Positions 27,676-36,909 of a DNA stretch of 64,000 bases are shown here, piece after piece. A program made the position numbers and the translations under genes. Source of the stretch: Streptomyces sp. NBC_00286 (lineage in GTDB: Bacteria; Actinomycetota; Actinomycetes; Streptomycetales; Streptomycetaceae). The notes under the pieces are model-generated. The model worked only from the letters and a program-made list of their open reading frames with translations, did no database searches and had not been told where the DNA came from. Positions within the stretch are counted from its first letter, which is position 1; each line of letters begins with the position of its first letter. The DNA lies in contig NZ_CP108054.1 of the NCBI RefSeq assembly GCF_036173125.1, positions 3,658,001 to 3,722,000 on the forward strand. The letters run 5' to 3'.

Positions 27676-28448
27676 CACATGTCCTTCTGCGTCCGCGAAC
27701 GCATATGCGTCACACCTGCGGACGACACCGCGTCGCTGCGCGGCTCTCTTTGGGGTGGTACGGCACTCAGGGCGCCGGTGGATTCCGGATCCGCGCCGAG
27801 CAGCTCCGCGAGCCGCTTCAGACCGCGGTGCGCCGCCGTTCGGACGGCTCCCGGGCGCTTGCCCAGCGTCTCGGCGGCGGTCTTCGCGTCCAGGCCGACG
27901 ACGACGCGCAGTACGACGGCCTCCGCCTGGTCCTGCGGGAGCTGGGCTATGAGGGACAGCGTGTGGCCGGTGGCGAGCGCCTCGATGGCCTCACCTGCGG
28001 TGTCGGACTCGGCCGCCCGCCCGGTGAGTTCGGTCTCGTCGCCGCCGATCGCCGGGCGCCGGCCGCGCATCCGTATGTGGTCCAGGGCGCGGTTGCGGGC
28101 GATCCGAGCCGCCCAGCCGCGGAAGCGGTCGGCGTCTCCGCTGAACCGTTCGAGGTCACGGGCGATCTGCAGCCAGGCCTCGGATGTGACGTCCTCGGCG
28201 TCCGGTTCGCCGACCAGCGTCCGTACGTAGCCGAGCAGCCGTGGGTGCACGGCTCGGTACACAGTCCGGAAAGCGGTCTCGTCCCCGTCCTGTGCCGCAA
28301 GCACCGCGGCGGTCAGCTCCGCGTCGTCCCCCAGCACGCGCGCCCCTTTTGCGCCTAAGCCGGCGCCGCTCTCGCGGACCGGGTTCTCGCTGTCGTCGTT
28401 CCTCAGTTGGTGGATGCGGTCCTGCCCCGCATCCGGCGCGAAATGCAC
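27675..28448 (-). CDS. ECF sigma factor (pair 1)
   Basis: This ECF sigma factor of about 257 residues has region 2 at YVRTLVGEPDAEDVTSEAWL and FRGWAARIARNRALDHIR, and region 4 at QLPQDQAEAVVLRVVVGLD followed by GKRPGAVRTAAHRGLKRL. It is closely related to the sigma at 29489-30157. The start is uncertain: I use GTG 28448; frames extend further. On the minus strand a GGAACG-N15-GTACG sequence lies upstream and may be an ECF-type promoter. It overlaps the membrane anti-sigma-like gene at its stop. Confidence 0.85.
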   Translation of the reverse strand: MHFAPDAGQDRIHQLRNDDSENPVRESGAGLGAKGARVLGDDAELTAAVLAAQDGDETAFRTVYRAVHPRLLGYVRTLVGEPDAEDVTSEAWLQIARDLERFSGDADRFRGWAARIARNRALDHIRMRGRRPAIGGDETELTGRAAESDTAGEAIEALATGHTLSLIAQLPQDQAEAVVLRVVVGLDAKTAAETLGKRPGAVRTAAHRGLKRLAELLGADPESTGALSAVPPQREPRSDAVSSAGVTHMRSRTQKDM

Positions 28449-28560
28449 GGTACGGCCAGAAAGCATCTGGCGTCCATGTGCGTACAACGTACAAGCAACT
28501 CGTTCCGAGCCGGGGTGTGACAGAAAACGCACCCCCGGCGCTGTAGAGAGTACGGGTCGC

Positions 28561-28580
28561 CGCGCGGCCCGTGCCGCGCG
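28561..28580. terminator. Hairpin between sigma modules
   Basis: A CGCGCGGC/GCCGCGCG 8-bp stem with a 4-nt loop lies downstream of the pair-2 anti-sigma gene and upstream of the pair-1 sigma gene. The rest of the 314-bp gap (28449-28762) holds only the pair-1 promoter region. Confidence 0.45.
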
Positions 28581-28762
28581 ACGGTCGGGGCCTCTCCTGT
28601 GGGGGGTGGCGGCCCCGGCCGTTGCCATCGGCCGTGGTCACGTTGCCGTCGCAGACGCCGGGCCACGCACTTTCTCCGGGCACACCACCGTTTCTCACCC
28701 GGCACCCCGCCGTAGTTCTCCGGGCGTATCGCCGCATCGGGTGAGTGGCCGATCAGGCCGGA

Positions 28763-29452
28763 TCAGTCCTTCGGGCCCTTGGTGGGGTCGTCGCCGGGTT
28801 CCTTCGAAGGTGTGGCTGTCTTGCCGGGCTCGCTCGGCACGGTCGGCTGATTCGGGGTGGCCGACTGGTTCGGAGTAGCCGAGTGGTCCGGAGTGGTCGG
28901 CTGATTCGGGGTGGTCGGCAGGTTCGGGGTGGCCGGCTGATTCGGAGTGGTCGGCTTGTCGCCCGTACGGGGGTCCGATGAGCCCGGCTTCTTGACCGGC
29001 TCACCTGACGGCTCGGCCTCGTGGTCCCGCGCGGACGACGCACGGTCGGAGGGTGTGGCCGAGAGGCCGTCGCCCTGCCCGGGTGTCCCAGGCCCGGCGG
29101 CAGGATCCTCCGCGGGCCGGTCCGGTGCGCTCTTCGAGGGCCGCGGTACGTCGCCGCCGTCGTCCGGGGTGCCGATCGAGCCGACCGAGCCGATCGACGC
29201 GATGGCCACGCCGCCGAGGGTCGCGCTCGCCAACAGCGCGGCCAGCGTCGCCCGCAGCGAGCGCCCGAGCCTGCGGTGGGCCCCCCGCCGCCAGTCGTCC
29301 CGTCGCCGAGTGCGCGCGCGATGGGCTCCCGACTGGCGGGCGGTGCGGAAGGCGGCGAGGGCGCGGTCCTCGGCGCCGGGGTCGAGGGAGTCGGCGCGTA
29401 CGGCGGCGGCGAGGAGCTCTTCAAGGGTGGGTGCGTCGTGTCGTTCACCCAT
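28763..29452 (-). CDS. Membrane-anchored anti-sigma-like protein (pair 2)
   Basis: This 229-residue single-pass protein follows the second ECF sigma gene. The cytosolic N-terminus carries ALAAFRTAR (about 31-39), nearly identical to the motif in pair 1. One transmembrane helix is at about 66-88. The outside part is disordered, with a seven-fold hexapeptide repeat of the form x-TPNQP and an acidic/lysine end. It has no Cys-His zinc motif. Unlike pair 1 it lacks the two-Cys extracellular segment. ATG at 29452 is preferred; a GTG at 29464 is possible. Anti-sigma function is inferred. Confidence 0.65.
   Translation of the reverse strand: MGERHDAPTLEELLAAAVRADSLDPGAEDRALAAFRTARQSGAHRARTRRRDDWRRGAHRRLGRSLRATLAALLASATLGGVAIASIGSVGSIGTPDDGGDVPRPSKSAPDRPAEDPAAGPGTPGQGDGLSATPSDRASSARDHEAEPSGEPVKKPGSSDPRTGDKPTTPNQPATPNLPTTPNQPTTPDHSATPNQSATPNQPTVPSEPGKTATPSKEPGDDPTKGPKD
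28842..28957. repeat. 18-bp tandem coding repeat
   Basis: About seven copies of an 18-bp unit (GTCGGCTGATTCGGGGTG type on the plus strand) encode the hexapeptide repeat TPNQPx in the outer part of the anti-sigma-like protein. Copy number could vary between strains without breaking the frame. Confidence 0.8.
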
Positions 29453-29488
29453 GTCCGTGTCCACCCTTGCCCAAAGCTCGCTTGCCGT

Positions 29489-30157
29489 TCATCCCGACTC
29501 CCCCAGCGTCCTCGGGCCGTCATCCGTCACACCTTCGGCGCCCAACTGGCGAGCGAGCGTCTTCAAGCCCCGGTATGCGGCAGTACGTACCGCTCCAGGG
29601 CGCTTGCCCAGCACACGCGCCGCGGCGGGACCGTCGAGGCCGACCACGACCCGCAGCAGCACGGCCTCGGCCTGGTCGCGCGGCAGTCGCGAGACCAGCT
29701 CCAGGGCGTGCTCCGTGGAGATGGTCTCCAGTGCCTGCTCGTGTGTGTCGTGTCCGCCGGGGAGTCCGAGAACGTCCTGTTCCAGCGCCGACGGCCGCGG
29801 CCGGGTCTTCTGCCGCCGCAGATGGTCGAGCGCCCGGTGCCGGGCGATGGTCGCGGTCCAGCCGCGGAATCCGGCGCCGTCTCCGCGGAACCGCCCCAGA
29901 TCCCGGGCGATTTCCAGCCAGGCGTCCGAGGCCACGTCCTCCGCGTCGTCGCCGACCAGGCCGCGCAGATAGCCGAGCAGTCCGGGCTGCACCAGCCGGT
30001 ACGCGACCGAGAAGGCGTCCTCGTCGCCCTCCTGCGCCCGCGCGACGGCCATGCCCAGTTCCCCGTCGGCCGCCTGTCCGCGGCGGGGTTCGCCTGCCTG
30101 GCCCAACACTGTCCTCGTTCGCACCGAGTTCGTACCGAGATCCGCGCCACGCGTCAT
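29489..30157 (-). CDS. ECF sigma factor (pair 2)
   Basis: This 222-residue ECF sigma factor is a paralogue of the one in pair 1. Region 2 is YLRGLVGDDAEDVASDAWL with FRGWTATIARHRALDHLRR; region 4 is RLPRDQAEAVLLRVVVGLDG and GKRPGAVRTAAYRGLKTL. ATG at 30157 has a GAGGTGA ribosome-binding site. The anti-sigma-like gene follows after 36 bp. Shared residues across both regions suggest the two modules arose by duplication and may recognise similar promoters. Confidence 0.9.
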   Translation of the reverse strand: MTRGADLGTNSVRTRTVLGQAGEPRRGQAADGELGMAVARAQEGDEDAFSVAYRLVQPGLLGYLRGLVGDDAEDVASDAWLEIARDLGRFRGDGAGFRGWTATIARHRALDHLRRQKTRPRPSALEQDVLGLPGGHDTHEQALETISTEHALELVSRLPRDQAEAVLLRVVVGLDGPAAARVLGKRPGAVRTAAYRGLKTLARQLGAEGVTDDGPRTLGESG

Positions 30158-30265
30158 GGATCACCTCGAAGGCGTGCCCTGGGCCTGCCCCCCGAGACGA
30201 TCAGCGCCGGGACGTCCAGAAATGTCACAGCGCACGCATATGGGGCAGCCTTCTGAGGTCGCCTC

Positions 30266-30838
30266 TCAGGCCCGTCCGCGGGCCCGCCGGGACACGACCG
30301 CGCGCAGTACGCGCCGCCCCTCCGTCGACAGGTCAAGGGCCTGCCGCAGACTCGCGGCGCCGCCGGACAGCAGCTCGAGTATGGCGATCTGGCGGCGCAG
30401 TTCGGCGGCGACGAGGGGCGACATGTCCTGCGTACGGCCCTCGCGGCGGGCCGACACCGAGGCCGCGCCGTCGTCCGCGGCGTCCAGCAGCCGATGCACC
30501 TGGAGGGCGGCTACGGAGCAGGCGTCGGCCCATTCGCGCAGGTTCTCGGCGGAGCGCTCCACGGGCGCGGCGTCGAGCATGCGGTGGGCGAGCGCGGCGG
30601 CCTCGCCCTCGGAGGCTTCCAGGGCATCCGGGGCCTGAGAGGCGTCCAGCTCCGCCCGGGCCCGCTCCACGCGCTCGCCCCAGTCTCCGGCTTCCGCGCC
30701 CTCGGCGAGGCTCGCCCACAGCGGGCGCAGTACCTCGTCGTCACCGCCCAGCAAGGGTATGCAGCGGTCCAGGCATGCCAGACCGCTGGCGGCGAGACCG
30801 CGTTCGTCGGCCTGAGCGATCAGTTCCACCAGGCTCAT
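30266..30838 (-). CDS. Conserved helical protein of unknown function
   Basis: This 190-residue soluble protein is predicted almost entirely helical and rich in Ala, Glu and Leu (MSLVELIAQADERGLAAS, LREWADACSVAALQVHRLLD, RRQIAILELLSGGAASLRQA). It has no signal peptide or membrane segment and no motif I recognise. ATG at 30838 is preceded by GGGAGG. It lies upstream of the sigma genes on the same strand with a 108-bp gap, so it could be regulated separately. I cannot assign a function. Confidence 0.75.
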   Translation of the reverse strand: MSLVELIAQADERGLAASGLACLDRCIPLLGGDDEVLRPLWASLAEGAEAGDWGERVERARAELDASQAPDALEASEGEAAALAHRMLDAAPVERSAENLREWADACSVAALQVHRLLDAADDGAASVSARREGRTQDMSPLVAAELRRQIAILELLSGGAASLRQALDLSTEGRRVLRAVVSRRARGRA

Positions 30839-30948
30839 CCACGCCTCCCTACGGTGGGGCGCCTCTTGTTGCGGAGCCCGCACTTCCCCTTACTGCGTCC
30901 TCCGTGGCCGGAACGTCACAGTGCGGAGTGGCCGGATCTGGCCGCCTC

Positions 30949-31458
30949 TCAGCCGCGCATCACCCCGAGCCGGTCCAGGAACTGGAAGAAGAGCATCTCG
31001 GCGGACGGGTCCGCGTCCGCGGTGAACACCTCGAGAAGCTGCTCCTCCTCCGCCGTACGGCCCGCCGCGGCGGCCCAGGCCACCGCCCGCTCGGCGGCGT
31101 CACGCGGCTCGAGGAAGTAGTCCTCGACGGTCAGCCCGTTCTCGGCGTCGCCTACATAACCGGCCATCGCGTCCCGTGCCAGGCAGGTCGTCCACGCCAC
31201 GCTCTCCGGCGCGGCGGCCTCGACGATCACGCAGGCACTGTCCATGACGTACCCGAAGAGCGCGGGCGCGCCCGTCTCCTGGGCGAGGTGGCTCATGCTC
31301 CCGACATCACCGGTGCCGTCCTCGATCGGGTACTCCCAGACCTGCCAGCCGTCGTCGGCCCTCTCGTGCAGCGTCAGCCCCTTGGCCTCCGCCAACGCGT
31401 CCAGCTCGGCGAGTGGTGACTCGCTCTTGCCGACGACGTAGTACCCCCAGTAACCCAT
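30949..31458 (-). CDS. Protein of unknown function
   Basis: This 169-residue soluble protein starts MGYWGYYVVGKSESPLAELD. It is acidic, with several aromatic residues in the first half (WQVWEYPIEDG) and a C-terminal helical part (AEEEQLLEVFTADADPSAEM). I do not recognise the family. Codon usage and length look normal for a real gene, and the strand matches its neighbours. It precedes the 190-residue unknown gene by 110 bp. Confidence 0.75.
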   Translation of the reverse strand: MGYWGYYVVGKSESPLAELDALAEAKGLTLHERADDGWQVWEYPIEDGTGDVGSMSHLAQETGAPALFGYVMDSACVIVEAAAPESVAWTTCLARDAMAGYVGDAENGLTVEDYFLEPRDAAERAVAWAAAAGRTAEEEQLLEVFTADADPSAEMLFFQFLDRLGVMRG

Positions 31459-31564
31459 TCCGGCTCCCCCGGCATCGCGGATCTTCTCGGGCTCAAATCC
31501 ATCACAGTCGTACGACCGTTCGCTACCTAAACGGTCAACTCATCCCAAGCGCACCGACTCGGCA

Positions 31565-33190
31565 TCAGTCCAGCTTCTGAGCCAGTTCGGTGAACTCCCC
31601 CCATGACGCTCCCGGCGTCCGCGGATCCCACAGCTTCTGCCCCAGCGCCCGCAGCGGCATCCGGATCCCCGAGGCCACCTGGTCCTGGGTCTGGGAGTTC
31701 GCGAGATCGCACCAGACCGCGAAGGAGCCGCCGAGGATCTGGTCGTCGTACTCCTTGGAGACCGGGGTGGTGCCGCGCAGGACGAGGGGGGTCCACTGCT
31801 CGTAGATGCGCTGGCCGGTGGGGTAGACGAACTGGTTGGGCTGGCCGAGGACGTAGTACAGGTACTCGTCGTTGTAGTTGATCACCTCGCGGCCCGCCCG
31901 CAGATACTCGGCCGGCTCACGGGCGCCGATCTCCTTGCCCGTCCAGTACGCGACCTGGATGTCGTCGGCTGCCTGGACGGCGCCCCCGGCGAAGAAGCCG
32001 TCGTTCCAGGCCCGCGTCGTCCGGTCGTGCCCGCGCATCAGCTTGGCGCGGTCGTTGAGCCAGCCGGTCGCCAGGTCCGCGACGCCCGCGTTCGCCCCGT
32101 ACTTCTTCTGCGCGGCCGCGGCCAGCTGCGGATAGGTCGCCTCGGGGTTGGAGACCATCAGCGCCCGGTACTCGTCGGCGCCGAGGTGCCAGTACCGCCC
32201 GGGGAACAGCTCCGCGTATTCGTTCAGCAGCTCGTCCACGAGGTCCGCCGCCGCGGGCTTGGAGATGTCGATGGTCCCCTGTGGGGCAGAACCGCTCGCG
32301 CTGCGCAGCTGGAGCTCGGGGTGGGCGTCGAGCACCGCACCCAGGTGGCCCGGCGAGTCGATCTCGGGGACGACGGTGATGTGCCGGCTCTCGGCGAGGT
32401 CGAGGATGCGGCGCACCTCGGCCTTGGTCAGATGCTGCTCCGAGACGACCTCGGGGTGCTTGTCGGACTCGATCCGGAAGCCCTGGTCGTCGGAGAAGTG
32501 CAGGCCGAGCTGGTTGTACTTCAGATCTCCAAGCTCACGGATCCGGTCCTCGATCCACCCTGCCGTGAAGTGCTTGCGCGCGATGTCCAGCATGAACCCG
32601 CGCTGCGGCTTCGCCGGACTGTCGCGTACGACTCCCTCGGGCGCCGCTCCGTCCGCCCGCACCGCCTGCTTCAGGGTGCGTGTCCCATAGAACACGCCCG
32701 CGTCGGCGGGCCCGCTGATCCGCACCCGCCCGTCTTTGACGGCCATCGTGTACGACTCGGCTCCGGCCTTCTCGTCGGTGAGCGCCAGTTGTACGTCCCC
32801 GGCGCGGGCCTCGCCTGTCCCCGCGTACCTGAGCTTCAGCTCCCCGGCGAGCAGCCGCCCTTCGTCCGCGAGGTCGGCGTCGTTCACGACCACGCGGCTC
32901 CCGCCGGCCGGACGCCAGCCGGGTCCGCGGGCGGGCGTGTGCTCGCGTACGGCCGGGATCGTCCGAGGTGTCGTCGACATCGGGTACGTACGACTGGGGG
33001 ACGGCGAGGCCGCGGGCGGGTCGGTGGGCTGCTGTGTCATCGCGGAGTTTCCCCCGTTCGGCCACAGAGAGACCGTCAGGGCCGCGGCTGCCGCCACGGT
33101 CACTCCGGTCCCGACCAACAGAGGCCTCTGGCTCCCGGACAGCTGGGCCTTCCAGCCCGTCATCGCCCGGCGCCTACGCCCGTTCACCAC
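31565..33190 (-). CDS. Beta-N-acetylhexosaminidase (GH20), membrane-anchored
   Basis: This 541-residue protein is predicted to face the outside via an N-terminal signal-anchor (about residues 22-43). A Pro/Ser-rich linker follows, then the GH20b small domain (about 95-190) and the GH20 barrel (about 195-541). The catalytic Asp-Glu pair lies in WHLGADEYR (Asp339, Glu340), and the barrel entry RGFMLDIARKHF is typical. It should remove terminal GlcNAc/GalNAc from chitin fragments or wall glycans. The start is GTG at 33190 or the adjacent GTG. It is divergent from the OHCU decarboxylase gene. Confidence 0.92.
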   Translation of the reverse strand: MVNGRRRRAMTGWKAQLSGSQRPLLVGTGVTVAAAAALTVSLWPNGGNSAMTQQPTDPPAASPSPSRTYPMSTTPRTIPAVREHTPARGPGWRPAGGSRVVVNDADLADEGRLLAGELKLRYAGTGEARAGDVQLALTDEKAGAESYTMAVKDGRVRISGPADAGVFYGTRTLKQAVRADGAAPEGVVRDSPAKPQRGFMLDIARKHFTAGWIEDRIRELGDLKYNQLGLHFSDDQGFRIESDKHPEVVSEQHLTKAEVRRILDLAESRHITVVPEIDSPGHLGAVLDAHPELQLRSASGSAPQGTIDISKPAAADLVDELLNEYAELFPGRYWHLGADEYRALMVSNPEATYPQLAAAAQKKYGANAGVADLATGWLNDRAKLMRGHDRTTRAWNDGFFAGGAVQAADDIQVAYWTGKEIGAREPAEYLRAGREVINYNDEYLYYVLGQPNQFVYPTGQRIYEQWTPLVLRGTTPVSKEYDDQILGGSFAVWCDLANSQTQDQVASGIRMPLRALGQKLWDPRTPGASWGEFTELAQKLD

Positions 33191-33388
33191 AGATCACCCA
33201 ATCATTTGCCTTGCTCGTTCCCCCGTAATCCTGGTCTTGGCCCAGGCCCTCAGCTCACCACGCCACCGTCCACCACACGATCCGAAACTCTGCCGTCCGG
33301 GTGAAATTCGGGCATCCGACGGACACCTTCCGTCAGCCTCGATAGCGTGAACGTCACATCTCACACTTGATCCACTCCCGTTTCATAC

Positions 33389-33985
33389 GTGAGGCACCCA
33401 CAGGAGCTTCACCGAACCGCCGAGGAACCCACGCTGCCTTCGCACCGTCCTTCTCGCCACTCCGGGCAGGTCGTCGCCCTACCCGGGCAGACCCGCTCCA
33501 GACCGAGTCCCGCAGGCCTGGAGCGGTTCAACGCCGCACCCGCCGACGTGGCCGAACGGGCCCTGCTCGCCTGCTGCGGCAGCCACCGCTGGGCCCGCCG
33601 CCTCGCCGCGCACCGCCCGTACCCGGACCTGGCCGCCCTGCTCGCCGCGGCCGACGAGGCGGCGTACGACCTGTCTCCCGCCGACCTCTCCGAGGCCCTG
33701 GCCCGCGAGCCCCTCCCGCAGATCCCCGCCGACGCCCAGTCCGTGGCCCATACGGCCCTGAGCGCGGCCCATGCGGCGTACGAGGCCCGCTTCGGCCATG
33801 TGTTCATCATCTGCCTCGACGACATGTCCCCCGAGGAAGCTCTCGACCAGGTGCTCGCCGCCATCCGGTCACGTTTGGCGAACGATCCCGAGGAGGAACG
33901 TTGCCTCACGGCGGAGGAGCTGCGGGGCCTTGCCAGAGGGCGCTTGTCACGTATGGCCCGTACGGGGGCGCCCCTCCCTCGGTAG
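33389..33985 (+). CDS. uraD: OHCU decarboxylase (urate catabolism)
   Basis: This 198-residue protein has the all-helical 2-oxo-4-hydroxy-4-carboxy-5-ureidoimidazoline decarboxylase fold. It catalyses the last step of urate conversion to (S)-allantoin. Motifs include FNAAPADVAERALLACCGSHRWARRL, here cut to the core CCGSHRWA with the catalytic His, and AYEARFGHVFIICLD. The first ~40 residues are a non-conserved basic/Pro-rich extension. No other urate gene is in the window, so its partners are elsewhere. The GTG start at 33389 is provisional. Confidence 0.85.
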   Translation: MRHPQELHRTAEEPTLPSHRPSRHSGQVVALPGQTRSRPSPAGLERFNAAPADVAERALLACCGSHRWARRLAAHRPYPDLAALLAAADEAAYDLSPADLSEALAREPLPQIPADAQSVAHTALSAAHAAYEARFGHVFIICLDDMSPEEALDQVLAAIRSRLANDPEEERCLTAEELRGLARGRLSRMARTGAPLPR

Positions 33986-34141
33986 CCGGCGACTGCCTTT
34001 TGGATCACATCGGGTAGGCCCGCTGTAAGCATCCCGACAGCACGTCGCTACGATGGCCAGGGCCGGTGGACCGTACCCGGCCGGGCCCGACCGACAGCAC
34101 AAGCCGGCGCGGCCCCGATCCCCGCTCCCGGAGGAAATTCC

Positions 34142-34522
34142 GTGCCGGCTGGAACGCTGTACCGCGGCCGGGAAGGAATGTGGTCCTGGGTGGCTCATCG
34201 AGTCACCGGCGTCCTCATCTTCTTCTTCCTGTTCGTCCACGTGCTGGACACCGCTCTCGTCCGTGTCTCCCCCGAGGACTACGACAACGTCGTAGCCACC
34301 TACAAGACGCCGATCGTCGCGCTGCTGGAGTACGGCCTCGTCGCCGCGATCCTCTTTCACGCGCTCAACGGTCTGCGGGTCATCGCCGTCGACTTCTGGT
34401 CCAAGGGCCCGCGCTACCAGAAGCAGATGCTCTGGACGGTCATGGGTATCTGGGTCGTGCTGATGATCGGGGCGCTGTACCCGGTTCTCGGCCACGCCGT
34501 TCGCGAAGTCTTCGGGAGCTGA
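34142..34522 (+). CDS. sdhC: Succinate dehydrogenase cytochrome b subunit
   Basis: This 126-residue membrane anchor has three transmembrane helices. The first carries HRVTGVLIFFFLFVHVLD with two histidines, and the second has ILFHALNGLRVI with a further His, the usual haem/quinone region. It starts with GTG at 34142 after GGAGGAA. It leads the sdhCDAB operon; a TACGAT hexamer at 34049-34054 is a possible -10 element. Confidence 0.92.
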   Translation: MPAGTLYRGREGMWSWVAHRVTGVLIFFFLFVHVLDTALVRVSPEDYDNVVATYKTPIVALLEYGLVAAILFHALNGLRVIAVDFWSKGPRYQKQMLWTVMGIWVVLMIGALYPVLGHAVREVFGS

Positions 34523-34527
34523 GCCTG

Positions 34528-35019
34528 ATGTCCACTACTGAGAAGAGCGCCGCCTCCGGCATCGGCCCCGTCGAAGGCGCGGGCGAGCTGGCGTACAGCG
34601 TCGACAACCCGGCGCCGTACATCGAGGCCCCGCGGCAGCGCACCAAGAAGACCCCCAAGTCGACCCGTGGCAACTTCGAGATGGCCGCATGGCTGTTCAT
34701 GCGGCTGTCCGGCATCGTCCTGGTCGTCCTGGTCATCGGCCACCTGCTGATCCAGCTCGTCCTCGACGGCGGCGTCTCCAAGATCGGCTTCGCCTTCGTG
34801 GCCGGCCGCTGGGCCTCGCCCTGGTGGCAGACCTGGGACCTGCTGATGCTGTGGCTGGCGATGCTGCACGGCGCCAACGGTCTGCGTACGGTCATCAACG
34901 ACTACGCGGAGCGGCCGAACACCCGGCTGTGGCTCAAGGGCCTGCTCTACACCGCCACGGTGTTCACCATCCTGCTGGGCACGCTGGTGATCTTCACCTT
35001 CGACCCGAACATCCGCTAG
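34528..35019 (+). CDS. sdhD: Succinate dehydrogenase hydrophobic anchor subunit
   Basis: This 163-residue protein has an N-terminal soluble extension of about 50 residues (with KKTPKSTRGNFEM) and then three transmembrane helices. MAAWLFMRLSGIVLVVLVIG starts the first; LMLWLAMLHGANGLRTVIND carries the His of the haem/quinone region. It begins 5 bp after the sdhC stop. With SdhC it binds SdhAB to the membrane and passes electrons to menaquinone. Confidence 0.92.
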   Translation: MSTTEKSAASGIGPVEGAGELAYSVDNPAPYIEAPRQRTKKTPKSTRGNFEMAAWLFMRLSGIVLVVLVIGHLLIQLVLDGGVSKIGFAFVAGRWASPWWQTWDLLMLWLAMLHGANGLRTVINDYAERPNTRLWLKGLLYTATVFTILLGTLVIFTFDPNIR

Positions 35020-35154
35020 ATCCGGGGCCACGAGACTCATGCTGCATCCCCCGGGGACCCAGACATCAGCGGCTGACGCCGCGGGCCCCCGGACCCCCGG
35101 CCGAGTCTCGCGCCCCCCGGTCTCCGACAAAGCCCCGCAGTGAGGCGAGACCCC

Positions 35155-36909
35155 GTGAAGATTCACAAGTACGACACCGTCATTGTCGGCGCGGGTGGCG
35201 CCGGCATGCGCGCCGCCATCGAGTCGACGAAGCGCAGCCGGACCGCGGTGCTGACCAAGCTCTACCCGACCCGCTCCCACACCGGCGCCGCGCAGGGCGG
35301 TATGGCCGCCGCGCTGGCGAACGTGGAGGAGGACAACTGGGAGTGGCACACCTTCGACACGGTCAAGGGCGGTGACTACCTGGTCGACCAGGACGCCGCC
35401 GAGATCCTGGCGAAGGAGGCCATCGACTCGGTCCTCGACCTGGAGAAGATGGGCCTGCCGTTCAACCGCACCCCGAACGGCACGATCGACCAGCGCCGCT
35501 TCGGCGGTCACAGCCGCAACCACGGCGAGGCCCCGGTCCGCCGGTCCTGCTACGCGGCCGACCGCACCGGCCACATGATCCTCCAGACGCTGTACCAGAA
35601 CTGCGTGAAGGAGGGCGTGGAGTTCTTCAACGAGTTCTACGTCCTGGACCAGCTGATCACCGAGGTCGACGGCATCAAGAAGTCGGCGGGCGTGGTCGCG
35701 TACGAGCTGGCGACCGGCGAGATCCACATCTTCCAGGCGAAGGCCGTGGTCTACGCGTCCGGCGGCTGCGGCAAGTTCTTCAAGGTGACGTCGAACGCGC
35801 ACACGCTGACCGGTGACGGCCAGGCCGCCGTGTACCGGCGGGGCATCCCGCTGGAGGACATGGAGTTCTTCCAGTTCCACCCGACCGGCATCTGGCGCAT
35901 GGGCATCCTGCTGACGGAGGGCGCCCGCGGTGAGGGCGGCATCCTCCGCAACAAGGACGGCGAGCGCTTCATGGAGAAGTACGCGCCGGTCATGAAGGAC
36001 CTCGCCTCGCGTGACGTCGTCTCGCGGTCCATCTACACGGAGATCCGCGAGGGCCGTGGCTGCGGCCCCGAGGGCGACCATGTCTACCTCGACCTCACGC
36101 ACCTCCCGCCGGAGCAGCTGGACGCCAAGCTGCCGGACATCACCGAGTTCGCCCGTACGTACCTGGGCATCGAGCCGTACACCGACCCGATCCCGATCCA
36201 GCCCACCGCGCACTACGCGATGGGCGGCATCCCGACGAACGTCGAGGGTGAGGTGCTGCTCGACAACACCACGGTCGTGCCGGGTCTGTACGCGGCCGGC
36301 GAGGTCGCCTGTGTGTCGGTGCACGGCGCGAACCGGCTGGGCACCAACTCGCTGCTCGACATCAACGTGTTCGGCAAGCGGGCCGGGATCGCCGCGGCGG
36401 ACTACTCCCAGAAGGCCGAGTTCGTCGAACTGCCGGAGAACCCGGCGGAGTTCGTGATCGGCCAGGTCGAGATGCTGCGCGACTCGACCGGCACCGAGCG
36501 GGTGTCCGAGCTGCGCCGCGAGCTCCAGGAGACGATGGACGCCAACGTGATGGTGTTCCGTACGGAGCAGACCATCAAGACGGCGGTCGAGAAGCTCGCC
36601 GAGCTGCGTGCCCGCTTCAAGAACGTCTCGGTCCAGGACAAGGGCAAGCGGTTCAACACCGACCTCCTGGAGGCCATCGAGCTGGGCAACCTGCTCGACC
36701 TCGCCGAGGTCATGGCCGTCTCCGCGCTGGCCCGCAAGGAGTCGCGCGGCGGTCACTACCGCGAGGACTACCCGAATCGCGACGACGTCAACTTCATGCG
36801 CCACACCATGGCGTACCGCGCGGTGGGCGACGACGGCACCGAGTCGATCCGGCTCGACTACAAGCCGGTCGTCCAGACCCGCTACCAGCCGATGGAGCGT
36901 AAGTACTGA
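35155..36909 (+). CDS. sdhA: Succinate dehydrogenase flavoprotein subunit
   Basis: This 584-residue catalytic subunit oxidises succinate to fumarate in the TCA cycle. FAD binding is shown by [16 protein letters not shown], and the covalent FAD His lies in [10 protein letters not shown]. Substrate residues are in FHPTGI, the catalytic Arg segment TEGARGEGG, and [16 protein letters not shown] at 35155 has a GAGGCGAGA ribosome-binding site. It overlaps the sdhB start by one base. A 135-bp spacer separates it from sdhD. Confidence 0.97.
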   Translation: MKIHKYDTVIVGAGGAGMRAAIESTKRSRTAVLTKLYPTRSHTGAAQGGMAAALANVEEDNWEWHTFDTVKGGDYLVDQDAAEILAKEAIDSVLDLEKMGLPFNRTPNGTIDQRRFGGHSRNHGEAPVRRSCYAADRTGHMILQTLYQNCVKEGVEFFNEFYVLDQLITEVDGIKKSAGVVAYELATGEIHIFQAKAVVYASGGCGKFFKVTSNAHTLTGDGQAAVYRRGIPLEDMEFFQFHPTGIWRMGILLTEGARGEGGILRNKDGERFMEKYAPVMKDLASRDVVSRSIYTEIREGRGCGPEGDHVYLDLTHLPPEQLDAKLPDITEFARTYLGIEPYTDPIPIQPTAHYAMGGIPTNVEGEVLLDNTTVVPGLYAAGEVACVSVHGANRLGTNSLLDINVFGKRAGIAAADYSQKAEFVELPENPAEFVIGQVEMLRDSTGTERVSELRRELQETMDANVMVFRTEQTIKTAVEKLAELRARFKNVSVQDKGKRFNTDLLEAIELGNLLDLAEVMAVSALARKESRGGHYREDYPNRDDVNFMRHTMAYRAVGDDGTESIRLDYKPVVQTRYQPMERKY

